64,000 bases of DNA from Geodermatophilus saharensis (GTDB taxonomy: Bacteria; Actinomycetota; Actinomycetes; Mycobacteriales; Geodermatophilaceae). Under the pieces are notes generated by a model that worked only from the letters and a program-made list of their open reading frames with translations, was not told where the DNA came from and searched no databases. The position numbers and the translations under genes are program-made. Shown piece by piece: positions 54,489-63,265 of the stretch. The number at the start of each line of letters is the position of its first letter. Within the stretch, counting starts at the first letter, position 1. The stretch lies in contig NZ_FZOH01000003.1 in the NCBI RefSeq assembly GCF_900188205.1, positions 270,539 through 334,538 on the forward strand, written 5' to 3'.

Positions 54489-54502
54489 GGAAAGCGCTTA
54501 CC
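54489..54502 (-). promoter_or_regulatory. LacI-type operator 1
   Basis: GGAAAGCGCTTACC on plus, 18 nt before the Gfo/Idh start: near-palindrome around the central CG typical of LacI/GalR sites. Repression by blocking elongation or initiation is inferred; see copies at 58261 and 58390. Confidence 0.75.
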
Positions 54503-54616
54503 GGAAGCGTAGGCGGGGAGTGTGAGGCGGGCAACCCCCTGCCCGGACCCGGCCGGCCGGCGGGTCCCCCTGTGCGGGGGACGCCGCGCGCCGCGCCGGG
54601 CGGATACGCTGCGCTG

Positions 54617-55675
54617 GTGCAGCCCTCGGACGACCCCCGCACCCGGCGGGCACCGGCCGCGGTCACCCTCCGCGACGTGGCCGACCGCGCCGGTGTCTCC
54701 CTGGCAACCGCTTCCCGGGTGCTCAACGGCAGCGACCGTGTCGTCCGCCCCGACCTCGCCGCCCGGGTGGGGCAGGCCGCCGCCGAGCTGCGCTACGTGT
54801 CCAACGGGCCGGCGCAGGCGCTGGCGCGCGCCCGCACCAACGTCGTCGGCCTGGTGGTGCACGAGGTCGACGACCCCTACTTCGCCTCCATCGCCGCCGG
54901 CGCGATGCGGGTGGCGACCGAGCACGGCCTGCTCACCATGCTGGCGAGCACGTTCCGCGACCCGGGGCGCGAGGTCGAGTACGTGCAGCGGTTCCAGGCC
55001 CAGCGCGTGCGTGCCGTGCTGCTCGCCGGCAGCGGGCGCCTGGCGGGCGCGGCGGAGCTCGACCGGGCGCTGGGGGAGTTCGGTGACGGCGGCGGCCGCG
55101 TCGCCCTGGTCAGCGAGCGCGGCCTGCCCTTCGACACGGTGCTGCCGGCCAACGCCCGGGGTGCGGCGCAGGTGGCGCGGCTGCTGCACGACCTCGGGCA
55201 CCGCGACGTCGGCGTCGTCACCGGGCCGGCGGACCTGCGGACCGTGGCCGACCGGCTCGGCGGCTTCCTCGACGCGTGGGCCTCGCTGGGGCGGGACCGG
55301 GACGCGGTCGCGGTGGCCGAGGGCGACTTCTCCCGCGCCGGCGGGCACGCCGCCACGCTCACCCTGTTCGAGCGGCACCCGCACCTGACCGCCGTCTTCG
55401 CGCTCAACGACCTGATGGCCGTCGGGGCGCTGTCGGCGCTGCAGTCCGACCTCGGCCGGCGCGTCCCCGAGGACGTCTCGGTGGTCGGCTTCGACGACCT
55501 GTGGCTGGCCGCCGACCTGCAGCCGGCCCTGACCACCGTGCGCCTCCCGCTGGAGCAGATGGGCGCCCGCGCGATGGAGCTGGTGCTCACCGAGGCCGGC
55601 GACGCGCCGCGCCGGGTGCCCGTGGGGGCGGAGCTGATCCTGCGGGCCAGCACCGGCCCGGCCCGGGCGGCCTGA
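54617..55675 (+). CDS. LacI family transcriptional regulator
   Basis: 352 residues, GTG at 54617; TACGCT six bases upstream fits a -10 box, so the message may be leaderless. HTH: VTLRDVADRAGVSLATASRVLNGSDRVV; hinge with RYVSNGPAQALARARTNVVGLVV; periplasmic-binding-like effector domain to PEDVSVVGFDDLWLAADLQPALTTV. Divergent from the Gfo/Idh-DUF993-TIM operon. Three matching operators in this region mark its probable regulon, including the MHS transporter and second Gfo/Idh gene. Effector is likely the imported substrate or an intermediate. Confidence 0.92.
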   Translation: MQPSDDPRTRRAPAAVTLRDVADRAGVSLATASRVLNGSDRVVRPDLAARVGQAAAELRYVSNGPAQALARARTNVVGLVVHEVDDPYFASIAAGAMRVATEHGLLTMLASTFRDPGREVEYVQRFQAQRVRAVLLAGSGRLAGAAELDRALGEFGDGGGRVALVSERGLPFDTVLPANARGAAQVARLLHDLGHRDVGVVTGPADLRTVADRLGGFLDAWASLGRDRDAVAVAEGDFSRAGGHAATLTLFERHPHLTAVFALNDLMAVGALSALQSDLGRRVPEDVSVVGFDDLWLAADLQPALTTVRLPLEQMGARAMELVLTEAGDAPRRVPVGAELILRASTGPARAA

Positions 55676-55696
55676 CCTCCGCGGGGGCCGGCCCCG

Positions 55697-56704
55697 TCAG
55701 CCGGGCCGGCCGGCCGCGGCGGCGACCAGGTCGCGGCCCGCGGTGCGCAGGCAGGCCGGCGTGGCGCCCAGCGCCCGGTCCCGGCCGAAGGTGGCGACGA
55801 GGTCGACCACCCGGCCGTCGGGCGGGTCGACGAGAGCCTGCCCCACCACCGCGGCCCAGGGCACGCCGGCGGCCCGCGCCAGCGCGGCGACGCCCCCGAC
55901 GACCTTGCCCTCGAAGGACTGCGCGTCGAGCATCCCCTCGCCGGTGACGACCAGGTCGGCGGCCCGCACGGCGGCGCGCAGCCCGACTCCCTCGGCCACC
56001 AGGTCGAACCCGGGGACCAGCGACGCCCCGAGCGCCGCCAGCCCGCCGGCGAGGCCCCCCGCGGCGCCCGAGCCGGGCAGCGCCCGGACGTCGACGCCAT
56101 ACCGCTCGCGGTGGTCGTGCGCGACCTCCTCCAGGCGGGCGGTGAGCCGCCGCACCAACTCCGGCGTCGCGCCCTTCTGCGGGCCGAACACCCGTGCCGC
56201 GTCGAGGAACGTCGTCCCGACGTCGCAGGCCACCTGCACCGTCCAGCCGCGGCTGCCGTCGAGCGGCGCGAGCTCCCGCAGCACCTCGACGGCCCCGGCC
56301 CCGCCGTCGGTGCACGCCGACCCGCCGACCCCGACGACCACCCGCCGGGCCCCCCGGCGCACCGCCTCGGCGACGAGCTCGCCGGTGCCGCGGCTGGTGG
56401 CGGCCCAGGGGTCGTTGGCCTCCCGGCCGCCGGCGAGCAGCAGGCCCGAGGCGCGGGCGGTCTCGACCACGGCCTCCCCGCCGGACAGCCGCCACGCCGC
56501 GTCCACCGGCGCACCGAGGGGCCCGGTGACGCGGGTCGCGTGCGTCGCGCCGCCGAGCGCCTCCAGCGTGCCCTCCCCGCCGTCGGCCAGGGGCACGGCG
56601 ACCGCCCGGTGGCCGGCGTCGGTGACCCCCTGCGCCAGGGCCGCGGCCGCCTCGACGGCGGTGGCGGTGCCGCGGAACTTGTCGGGGGCGATCAGGATGC
56701 GCAT
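55697..56704 (-). CDS. glycerate kinase
   Basis: 335 residues, ATG at 56704. GlxK/GarK-type family: MRILIAPDKFRGTATAVEAAAALAQG, PLADGGEGTLEAL, GVGGSACTDGGAGA, FGPQKGATPE, GSGAAGGLAGGL, VVTGEGMLDAQSFEGKVVGGV. Phosphorylates glycerate to 2- or 3-phosphoglycerate. In this locus it would take the three-carbon product of aldol cleavage into glycolysis. Convergent with the LacI gene, 21 bp apart; separated from the transporter upstream by a strong hairpin. Confidence 0.93.
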   Translation of the reverse strand: MRILIAPDKFRGTATAVEAAAALAQGVTDAGHRAVAVPLADGGEGTLEALGGATHATRVTGPLGAPVDAAWRLSGGEAVVETARASGLLLAGGREANDPWAATSRGTGELVAEAVRRGARRVVVGVGGSACTDGGAGAVEVLRELAPLDGSRGWTVQVACDVGTTFLDAARVFGPQKGATPELVRRLTARLEEVAHDHRERYGVDVRALPGSGAAGGLAGGLAALGASLVPGFDLVAEGVGLRAAVRAADLVVTGEGMLDAQSFEGKVVGGVAALARAAGVPWAAVVGQALVDPPDGRVVDLVATFGRDRALGATPACLRTAGRDLVAAAAGRPG

Positions 56705-56736
56705 GCGCGTCTCCGTCGGGTGGGGGAGGACGGGGA

Positions 56737-56775
56737 CCGCTGCCCGCCCCCGGGAGAGCCGGGGACGGGCAGCGG
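56737..56775 (-). terminator. Hairpin between MHS transporter and glycerate kinase
   Basis: CCGCTGCCCG (56737-56746) pairs with CGGGCAGCGG (56766-56775), and CCCCGG with CCGGGG inside after one mismatch. It would partly terminate the transporter transcript ahead of glycerate kinase. Confidence 0.55.
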
Positions 56776-56794
56776 GAGGAGGGACGAGGCCGGG

Positions 56795-58192
56795 TCAGGC
56801 CGCGCCGGCCCGCTCCCGGTCGGGTGCGGCGGTCGCGATCCCCGCCCGCCCGGGCTGCTCGAGGTCGCGCAGGTCCACCCGCGAGGTCTCCGGGGTGGTC
56901 CAGGCGGCCACGGCCGACACGATGCACAGCAGGAGGGTCAGCCCGCCGATGACCAGCGGCACGTTCGCCGAGCCGGGCGGGGCGATGAACGCGAACACCG
57001 ACGGCAGGAAGGCCACCAGCATCAGGCCGATGTTCTGCGAGACCGCGAAGCCGGTCACCCGGTGGCGGGTGGGGAACAGCTCCTGGAAGTAGCTGGCGAA
57101 CGTGGCGTTCCAGACCTGGTAGAGCACGCCGAACATCAGGATGGCCAGGGCGATGGTGAGCACGACGTTGCCCTGGCCGACCGCGTAGAGGTAGCCGAAG
57201 GACAGCACGCCGGCGCCCAGCGGGCCCGCGATCATCAGCGGGCGGCGGCCGATCCGGTCCGACAGCTTGCCGAAGTACGGGATCAGCACCACGGCGACGA
57301 CGTTGGCCGCGAGCGGCAGCCAGAGGTAGGTGGCCGGGCTCATACCGACGCCGTAGGCCTCGTTGGTGGCGTACGCCGCGCCGAAGACGACGACGGTGGT
57401 GCCGACGACGTTGGCCAGGGCCATGAGGACGCAGCGGACGATGGTGCCGCGGCTCTCGCGGACGACCTGCAGCACCGGGGCCTTGGGCGCGCCGCCCCGC
57501 GCCGTCTCCTCCAGGAAGACCGGCGTCTCGGCGACCCGGCGGCGGATGAGGTAGCCGGCCAGGATGACGAAGGCGCTCAGCAGGAACGGGATGCGCCAGC
57601 CCCAGGACTGGAAGGCCGCCTCCGGCAGGAACGCCGCGAGCGGGATGAAGCTCGCGGCGGCGAGGATCGAGCCGGCCTGGGTGCCCTGCAGGCTGAAGCT
57701 GGCGTAGAAGCCGCGGCGGTCGGCGGGGGCGTGCTCGACGATCATCGCGCTGGCTCCGCCGAGCTCACCGGCGACCGCGAAGCCCTGCACGAGCCGCAGC
57801 AGCACCAGCAGCACGGGGGCGAGGACGCCGACCTGGCCGTAGGTGGGCAGCAGACCCACGGCCAGCGTGGACACGCCCATGAGCATCATGGCGAGGACCA
57901 GGACGTTCTTGCGGCCGTGCCGGTCGCCCCAGGTGCCGAGGACGAAGGCGCCCAGCGGCCGGGCGACGTAGCCCACCGCGTAGGTGGCCAGCGAGGCGAT
58001 GAGGGCCACCGTCGGGTCCTGCGAGGGGAAGAACACCGCCGGGAACACCAGCGCCGCGGCCTGGCCGTAGATGGCGAAGTCGTAGTACTCGAGCGTGCTG
58101 CCGATCCAGCCGCTCATCGCGGCCTTCCTCGACATCGCGCGGGCCTCCGCGCCCTGGCCCGGGGGCCGGGCTCCGCGCACCTCTGCCTGCAT
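56795..58192 (-). CDS. MFS transporter, metabolite:H+ symporter (MHS) family
   Basis: 465 residues, ATG at 58192 with GGAGG upstream. Twelve helices; MHS signatures: SGWIGSTLEYYDFAIYGQAAALVFP, GYVARPLGAFVLGTWGDRHGRKNVLV, LLVLLRLVQGFAVAGELGGASAMIVEHAP. The family imports organic acids or small polar compounds such as shikimate, proline/betaine or alpha-ketoglutarate with protons. A perfect LacI-type operator lies about 69 nt upstream. Likely the substrate importer of the locus, which would fit an acid sugar better than a neutral one. Confidence 0.92.
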   Translation of the reverse strand: MQAEVRGARPPGQGAEARAMSRKAAMSGWIGSTLEYYDFAIYGQAAALVFPAVFFPSQDPTVALIASLATYAVGYVARPLGAFVLGTWGDRHGRKNVLVLAMMLMGVSTLAVGLLPTYGQVGVLAPVLLVLLRLVQGFAVAGELGGASAMIVEHAPADRRGFYASFSLQGTQAGSILAAASFIPLAAFLPEAAFQSWGWRIPFLLSAFVILAGYLIRRRVAETPVFLEETARGGAPKAPVLQVVRESRGTIVRCVLMALANVVGTTVVVFGAAYATNEAYGVGMSPATYLWLPLAANVVAVVLIPYFGKLSDRIGRRPLMIAGPLGAGVLSFGYLYAVGQGNVVLTIALAILMFGVLYQVWNATFASYFQELFPTRHRVTGFAVSQNIGLMLVAFLPSVFAFIAPPGSANVPLVIGGLTLLLCIVSAVAAWTTPETSRVDLRDLEQPGRAGIATAAPDRERAGAA

Positions 58193-58260
58193 GACGCCTC
58201 CTGGGTTCCTCGGTGACGATCGGCGATCCCGTGCGGTGTGCCAAGGCGGCGGGGTCGCTC

Positions 58261-58274
58261 GGTAAGCGCTTACC
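58261..58274. promoter_or_regulatory. LacI-type operator 2 (perfect palindrome)
   Basis: GGTAAGCGCTTACC, 69 nt before the transporter start on the minus strand and in the same divergent gap as operator 3. Confidence 0.8.
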
Positions 58275-58389
58275 AGGGCAGCACGGTGTGACCTACCTGT
58301 CAATACCGACATGTCGTCCGCGTCACAGTCGCCTCAGCGGCCGAACAGGCGCTCGGAGGCTGGCCGACGGGCACGGGATGCCGATACTC

Positions 58390-58403
58390 GGCAACCGCTT
58401 TCC
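58390..58403 (+). promoter_or_regulatory. LacI-type operator 3
   Basis: GGCAACCGCTTTCC, 65 nt before the second Gfo/Idh start. Less symmetric than operator 2. The 275-bp gap between the divergent genes has no gene. Confidence 0.65.
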
Positions 58404-58467
58404 AAGTGAGCCGCACCACGTTAGGGTCGCCGGGTCCCGGAGAGCCGACCCCAGGGAGGGCACCAGC

Positions 58468-59631
58468 ATGGTCGCGCCGAGTCCGGTCCCCGTCGTCCTC
58501 GTGGGTGCCCACGGGCACGGCGAGTGGCACCTCCGCAACGTCGACCGGCTGACCCGCGCCGGTGTCCCCGTCCGGCTGGCCGGCATCTGCGACCCGCGGC
58601 CGCTGGACGCCGCGCAGCGCACCCTCGCCGGCGACGTCCCCGTGTCGGCGCGGCTCGACGACCTGCTCGACGCGGTGCGGCCGCAGGTGACCGTCGTCAG
58701 CACGCCGATCCACACCCACGCCGAGCTCGCGCTCGCGGCGGCGTCCGCCGGGTCGGCCGTGCTGCTGGAGAAGCCCCCCACGCCCACCCTCGCCGCGTTC
58801 GAGCAGCTCCTCGCCGGGCTGGCCGCCACCGGGCGGCCCTGCCAGGTCGGCTTCCAGAGCCTGGGGTCGCAGGCCCTGCCGGCGGTCCGCGACCTGCTCG
58901 CCGACGGCGCCGTCGGCGAGGTGCTCGGCATCGGCGCGGCCGGCGCCTGGCAGCGCGACGCCTCCTACTACGCCCGCGCGCCCTGGGCGGGGCGGCGCAG
59001 CCTCGACGGCGTGCCCGTGGTCGACGGTGCGCTGACCAACCCGTTCGCGCACGCCATCGCCACCGCCCTGGCCCTGGACGGGGGAGCGGGGGAGCAGGGC
59101 GTCGACGACGTGCGGGTGGAGCTGTTCCGGGCCAACCCGATCGAGGCCGACGACACCTCCTCGCTGCGGCTGGTCACCGCCCGCGGCACCACCGTCACCG
59201 TGGCCGTCACCCTGGCCGCCGACGAGGTCGTGGAGCCCCACCTCGTCGTGCACGGCACCCGCGGCCGCGTCGTGCTCTCCTACCGGTCCGGACAGGTCCG
59301 GCTCGAGCGCGACGGCCGGAGCGAGGTCCGCGAGCACGGGGCCACCGACCTGCTGGAGAACCTCGCCGCCCACGTGCGCGACCCCGCCGTGCCGCTGCTG
59401 GTGCCCCTGGCCGGTACCCGGGCGTTCATGCAGGTGGTCGAGGCGGTGCGGCTGGCGGCGGACCCGGTCGCGATCGCGCCCCCGCACAGCCGGGTGACCG
59501 CGACCGGGGCCACGGCGCGGCACGTCGTGCCCGGCTCGGCCGCCGCCGTCGTCCGGTCGGCCGACCGGCTGGCCCTGCTCTCCGAGCTGGACCTGCCGTG
59601 GGCGCGGCCGGCCGTGGCCGCCCGCGGCTGA
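58468..59631 (+). CDS. Gfo/Idh/MocA family oxidoreductase (second)
   Basis: 387 residues, ATG at 58468 with GGGAGGG upstream. N-terminal Rossmann region is modified (VVLVGAHGHGEWHLRNVDRL) with GICDPRPLD, and the EKP motif is present in LLEKPPTPTLAAFEQL. C-terminal domain: DGALTNPFAHAIATALAL. Probably acts on the same compound class as the first Gfo/Idh protein. Followed immediately by the DUF6807 gene; operator 3 ahead of it. Confidence 0.88.
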   Translation: MVAPSPVPVVLVGAHGHGEWHLRNVDRLTRAGVPVRLAGICDPRPLDAAQRTLAGDVPVSARLDDLLDAVRPQVTVVSTPIHTHAELALAAASAGSAVLLEKPPTPTLAAFEQLLAGLAATGRPCQVGFQSLGSQALPAVRDLLADGAVGEVLGIGAAGAWQRDASYYARAPWAGRRSLDGVPVVDGALTNPFAHAIATALALDGGAGEQGVDDVRVELFRANPIEADDTSSLRLVTARGTTVTVAVTLAADEVVEPHLVVHGTRGRVVLSYRSGQVRLERDGRSEVREHGATDLLENLAAHVRDPAVPLLVPLAGTRAFMQVVEAVRLAADPVAIAPPHSRVTATGATARHVVPGSAAAVVRSADRLALLSELDLPWARPAVAARG

Positions 59632-59634
59632 GGC

Positions 59635-60465
59635 GTGCTCGCCACCCTGGCCGTCGGCGGCGTGCCGGTCGCCGAGTACGCCGACGGCGGCGGGCTCGAC
59701 CCCGTGCTGGCGCCCCGGCCGCACCTGCACCCGGTGCGCACCCTCGGCGGCCGGACGGTCACCGACGCGCAGCCGGCCGACCACCCGTGGCACCTGGGGG
59801 TGTCCGTCGCCGTCCCCGACGTCGGCGGCGCGAACCTCTGGGGCGGCCCCACGTACCTGCCCGAGGCCGGCTACACCTGGCGGGAGGACCACGGGCGCAT
59901 CGAGCACGCCGGGTTCACCGCCGCGGACCCCGCCGGCGTCGACGAGCGGCTGCGCTGGCTGGTCCCGGGCGGGGAGGTGGTCCTCACCGAGCGGCGCCGG
60001 CTGCGGGCCCGCCCGGCCGGCCCGGGCTGGGAGCTCGGGATCGGCACGGCGCTGACCAACGTCTCCGGCCGCGCCCTCGCCCTCGGCAGCCCGGCCACCA
60101 ACGGCCGAGCGGGAGCCGGCTACGGCGGCCTGTTCTGGCGGCTGCCCCCGGGCGGTGCGCCGAGCGTGCGCACCGCCGACCGCGAGGGCGAGGAGGCGGT
60201 GCACGGCTCGGTCGCCCCGTGGCTGGCGTGGCGGGACCCGGGCGCCGGGTTCACCCTCGCGCTCACCGGCACCGACGCGGCGACGCGCGCGGACCCCTGG
60301 TTCGTCCGGGTGCGCGACTACCCCGGCGTCGGGTGGCAGCTCGCCGCCCGCCGGCCGCTGGTCCTCCCCCCGGGCGAGACGGTGACGCGCGGCTTCCGGG
60401 CGCTGGTCGTCGACGGTGTCCTCGACGACGCCGCCGTCGCGGACTGGGCGTCGGCCGGCTCCTGA
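59635..60465 (+). CDS. DUF6807 (PmoA-like) family protein
   Basis: 276 residues, GTG at 59635, 3 nt after the Gfo/Idh stop. Beta-rich protein with HPHPVRTLGG-type start (HLHPVRTLGGRTVTDAQP), ADHPWHLGVSVAVPDVGGANLWGG, EHAGF, LTGTDAATRADPWFVRVRDYPGVG. Formerly called PmoA-like, without relation to methane oxygenase; usually found with Gfo/Idh genes in sugar loci. Possibly an epimerase-like or binding protein. No signal peptide. Confidence 0.85.
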   Translation: MLATLAVGGVPVAEYADGGGLDPVLAPRPHLHPVRTLGGRTVTDAQPADHPWHLGVSVAVPDVGGANLWGGPTYLPEAGYTWREDHGRIEHAGFTAADPAGVDERLRWLVPGGEVVLTERRRLRARPAGPGWELGIGTALTNVSGRALALGSPATNGRAGAGYGGLFWRLPPGGAPSVRTADREGEEAVHGSVAPWLAWRDPGAGFTLALTGTDAATRADPWFVRVRDYPGVGWQLAARRPLVLPPGETVTRGFRALVVDGVLDDAAVADWASAGS

Positions 60466-60492
60466 CCCCGCATCGGGCTCCCCGGCAGCGGG

Positions 60493-61404
60493 TCAGCCGG
60501 CGTGCAGCGCGGCGGCGAGGGCGGCGGTGCGCGCCTGCAGGAAGTCACGGGACACGCCGGCCCGGGGCTCGGTGTCGTCGAAGAGGTGGTAGGCCCCGGG
60601 CACCACGTGCAGCGTGCACGGCACACCGGCCTCCCGGAGTCGCCGCGCGTAGGTGACGTCCTCGTCGTGGAAGAGGTCGCAGGTGCCGACGCCGATCCAG
60701 GCCGGGGGCAGGCCGGAGAGGTCGGGAGCGCGCGCCGGTGCGGCCAGCGCGGGGACGTCGCCGGCCCGCCACGCCGGGCCCAGGTAGCTGCGCCACGCGA
60801 AGCGGTTGCTCGACTGGTTCCAGATCCGCACGCAGCGCTGGTCGACGTCGGTGCGTGCCGCGGTGCGGTCGTCGAGCATCGGGTAGGAGAGCAGCTGCAG
60901 CACGGGGCGGACCCCGCCGCGGTCGCGGGTCAGCAGCGCCAGCGCGGCCGCCAGCCCGCCGCCGGCGCTGGCACCCCCGATCGCGATCCGCTCCGGGTCC
61001 ACGGAGGGCTGCCCGGCCAGCCACCGCAGCGCCGCCTCGCAGTCGTGCAGCGGCGTGGGGAAGGGGTGCTCGGGCGCCAGCCGGTACTCCACGGAGGCGA
61101 CGGTGACGCCGAGCCGGTCGGCGAACCGGCGGCAGGCGCGGTCGTCCTGGCGGGCGGTGCCGATGACCGTCCCGCCGCTGTGCAGCCACAGCAGCGCCGG
61201 CGTCCGCGCCCCGGTCGTGACCGGGCGGAACAGCCGCACCGACACGCCCGGCGCGACCGGCAGCTCCTCCGCGCCCCACTGCCGGCGGGTGGCGGCGAGG
61301 GCCCGGGTGACCAGCCGGACGGGCCGCAGGGTGCGCGGGCCGACCACGGTGCGCGGCACGAACCGCGCGGCCCGCAGGTCGGGGTGGAACGACGGCGTCG
61401 ACAT
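60493..61404 (-). CDS. alpha/beta hydrolase (HSL family esterase)
   Basis: 303 residues, ATG at 61404 with GAGGAG upstream. Hormone-sensitive-lipase type: oxyanion HSGG (in place of the usual HGGG) in LLWLHSGGTVIGT, SVEYRLAPEHPFP, nucleophile Ser in GGASAGGGLAAALAL, Asp in GTCDLFHDEDV and His in VPGAYHLFD. Hydrolyses short- or medium-chain esters. It lies next to the frameshifted LuxR gene, 29 bp from its end, on the same strand. Confidence 0.9.
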   Translation of the reverse strand: MSTPSFHPDLRAARFVPRTVVGPRTLRPVRLVTRALAATRRQWGAEELPVAPGVSVRLFRPVTTGARTPALLWLHSGGTVIGTARQDDRACRRFADRLGVTVASVEYRLAPEHPFPTPLHDCEAALRWLAGQPSVDPERIAIGGASAGGGLAAALALLTRDRGGVRPVLQLLSYPMLDDRTAARTDVDQRCVRIWNQSSNRFAWRSYLGPAWRAGDVPALAAPARAPDLSGLPPAWIGVGTCDLFHDEDVTYARRLREAGVPCTLHVVPGAYHLFDDTEPRAGVSRDFLQARTAALAAALHAG

Positions 61405-61433
61405 CCGGGGCTCCTCCTCGGGCGGCCGGGCGG

Positions 61434-62545
61434 CTACCGCGGTGCGGCCTCGAGGCCGACGAAGTACCCGTAGGGACCCGGCGGCACGCCGGCGGCCCGC
61501 GGGGGCTCGTGGTGGCGGCCGTGCCGCAGGGCGGCGAGCTCCGCCCGCCCGGCCACGCCGGCCTTCCGGTGGAGGTTCTGCAGGTGGTCACCGACCGTGT
61601 GCTCGGTCGTGCGGAGCCGGCGGGCCAGCTGGGTCCGGGTCGCGCCGTGCAGGAGCGCCTCGGCAACCTCCCGCTCCCGGGCGGTGAACCCCAGGGCCCG
61701 CATGAGGAGCGGCGACAGCTCGACCGGCCGCGGGCGCTCCACGACGGCGGCGACGGCGCCGTCGGCACCCTTGGCGGGGGAGGCGTGGAAGGCCAGGACG
61801 GCGGCGGGGCCGGTGACCGTCACCGACGTGGTGCCGCGCGCTCCGGCGGCGGTCGCGAGGGTCGTCAGCACCGTGGCGACCTGGCGCGCGGGCAGCATCC
61901 CCAGCAGCTCCTCGGCCGCGGCGGAGCTCACCAGCACGGCGCCGTCCCCGTCGAGCAGCAGCGCGCCCGGTGGCACCTCGACCCGCGGGTCGTCGCACAC
62001 GGCGCGCAGCAGGGCCGTGCGGATCGCGCGGGCGACGGCCGGGGCGACGGCGGCGGCGACCGCCACGTCGTCGGGTGTGAACGGCCGCTCCTCCGTCCGG
62101 TACAGGACGACGGTGCCCCACTGGTCGCCGTCGACGGCCAGGCGCACCCGCAGCTCGTCGTGCACGCCGGCGGGCTCGAGCAGCTCCTCGTAGCGGCGCA
62201 CCTCCCGCACCGCGGGGACCGCGTCCCGCAGCGCGGCGGCCGTCAGCGCCCGCCGCGCGAGGTCCCAGAAGGTGTGCGGGTCGCCGTCGGCCCACTCCAG
62301 CTGGAAGAGGCGGCGCTCCCGGGCGTCCGCGGCCGGCGCGTCGGCCGGTCCGGCGTCGAGGAGCCCGAGCGGGCGCAGCTGGTGGTCAGCGTCGTCACGG
62401 GGTCGACGGTGCCCCAGGCCGCATCCTGGGCTCCCAGGACGCGGCGGAGCACCCCGTCGGCCGCGCGGACCGTCGTCGCCAGGTCCGGGGCGCCGTCGAG
62501 CGCCCGCTGCAGCTCGTCCCGGACACGACGGCTGCGGCTCGGCAC
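61434..62545 (-). pseudogene. LuxR-family HTH regulator with apparent frameshift
   Basis: The N-terminus starts at GTG 62545 (VPSRSRRVRDELQRALDGAP, to AAWGTVDPVTTLTTSC) in one frame; the rest (RPLGLLDAG, FQLEWADGDPHTFWDLARRAL, and a C-terminal LuxR HTH with LGFTAREREVAEALLHGATRTQLARRLRTTEHTVGDHLQNLH) is in another. Protein similarity would continue smoothly if one C were added near 62375, so a 1-nt deletion or sequencing error fits. TACCAT six nt upstream of the GTG suggests a leaderless start. The middle is GAF-like. The C-terminal part alone would still carry an intact DNA-binding domain. Confidence 0.7.
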
Positions 62546-62627
62546 GGCGGGATGGTAGGCGGCGGGGCGGGCGCACCCCGGGAGCCGGGGATGGTGGCGG
62601 CCCCGCGCCCACGGCGAGGGTGACCGC

Positions 62628-63110
62628 GTGTCGCAGACGATCCCGACCACCCGCCCCCGCGTCGTGCCGCCCGGAGCCGGCACGGTCACCGCTGCCGTCG
62701 CACCGGGGCTGCCCACGATCGAGGTCAAGCTCGCCGCCGCGGACGGCGCCGGCCTGTCCCTCGTCGAGTACCGCGTGCCGCCCCGGTTCTCCCCGCCGCC
62801 GCACCTGCACCGGCACACCCGTGAGGGCGCCGTCGTGTACGTGCTCGCGGGGGAGCTGCACCACTGGTTCGCCGACGGGGACGCCGTCGCCGGCCCCGGC
62901 ACCGTGGTGCACCTGCCGCCGGGTGCCTGGTTCCGGTGGGCGAACGAGCGTGACGAGCCGGCCCGGATGCTGTGCGTGTTCGCCCCCGCCGGTTTCGAGC
63001 AGTTCTTCCTCGACGTGGTGGCGGCGGCCGGCGCTGCGGGCGGGGACCTGCGGAGCGTCATCGGGCCGCTGCGCGACCGCTACGGGGACGAGGACCACCC
63101 CGGTCGCTGA
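62628..63110 (+). CDS. cupin domain-containing protein
   Basis: 160 residues, GTG at 62628. Single conserved beta-barrel cupin: metal motif 1 PPHLHRHTREGAVVYVLAGELHH (His, His, Glu) and motif 2 GPGTVVHLPPGAWFRWAN. Such small cupins may be sensors, isomerases or dioxygenases. Divergent from the LuxR-type gene, sharing about 82 bp of promoter region. Convergent with the SDR gene. Confidence 0.88.
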   Translation: MSQTIPTTRPRVVPPGAGTVTAAVAPGLPTIEVKLAAADGAGLSLVEYRVPPRFSPPPHLHRHTREGAVVYVLAGELHHWFADGDAVAGPGTVVHLPPGAWFRWANERDEPARMLCVFAPAGFEQFFLDVVAAAGAAGGDLRSVIGPLRDRYGDEDHPGR

Positions 63111-63121
63111 GCGTCCCGGGG

Positions 63122-63148
63122 GTCCCCGCCACCGCGCCCGCCGGGGAC
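63122..63148. terminator. Convergent terminator hairpin
   Basis: GTCCCCG (63122-63128) and CGGGGAC (63142-63148) with a 13-nt loop, 11 nt after the cupin stop. The rest of 63111-63265 shows no gene. Confidence 0.4.
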
Positions 63149-63265
63149 AGCCGTCCGGCCGCCGGCCGTACCACCCGGGAGGCCCGGCGGGCGCGCCCGG
63201 CGCGGGATCGGGCGATCCGGGGACGACCCGGTCCCGCCTCCCTGGGTCGCTGCTCGCGGCTCCGG

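Noticed and set aside
54700..54722. Operator-like GGCAACCGCTTCCC inside the LacI gene
   Set aside because: It encodes the conserved LATASR of the HTH, so the likeness to the operator is explained by coding sequence.
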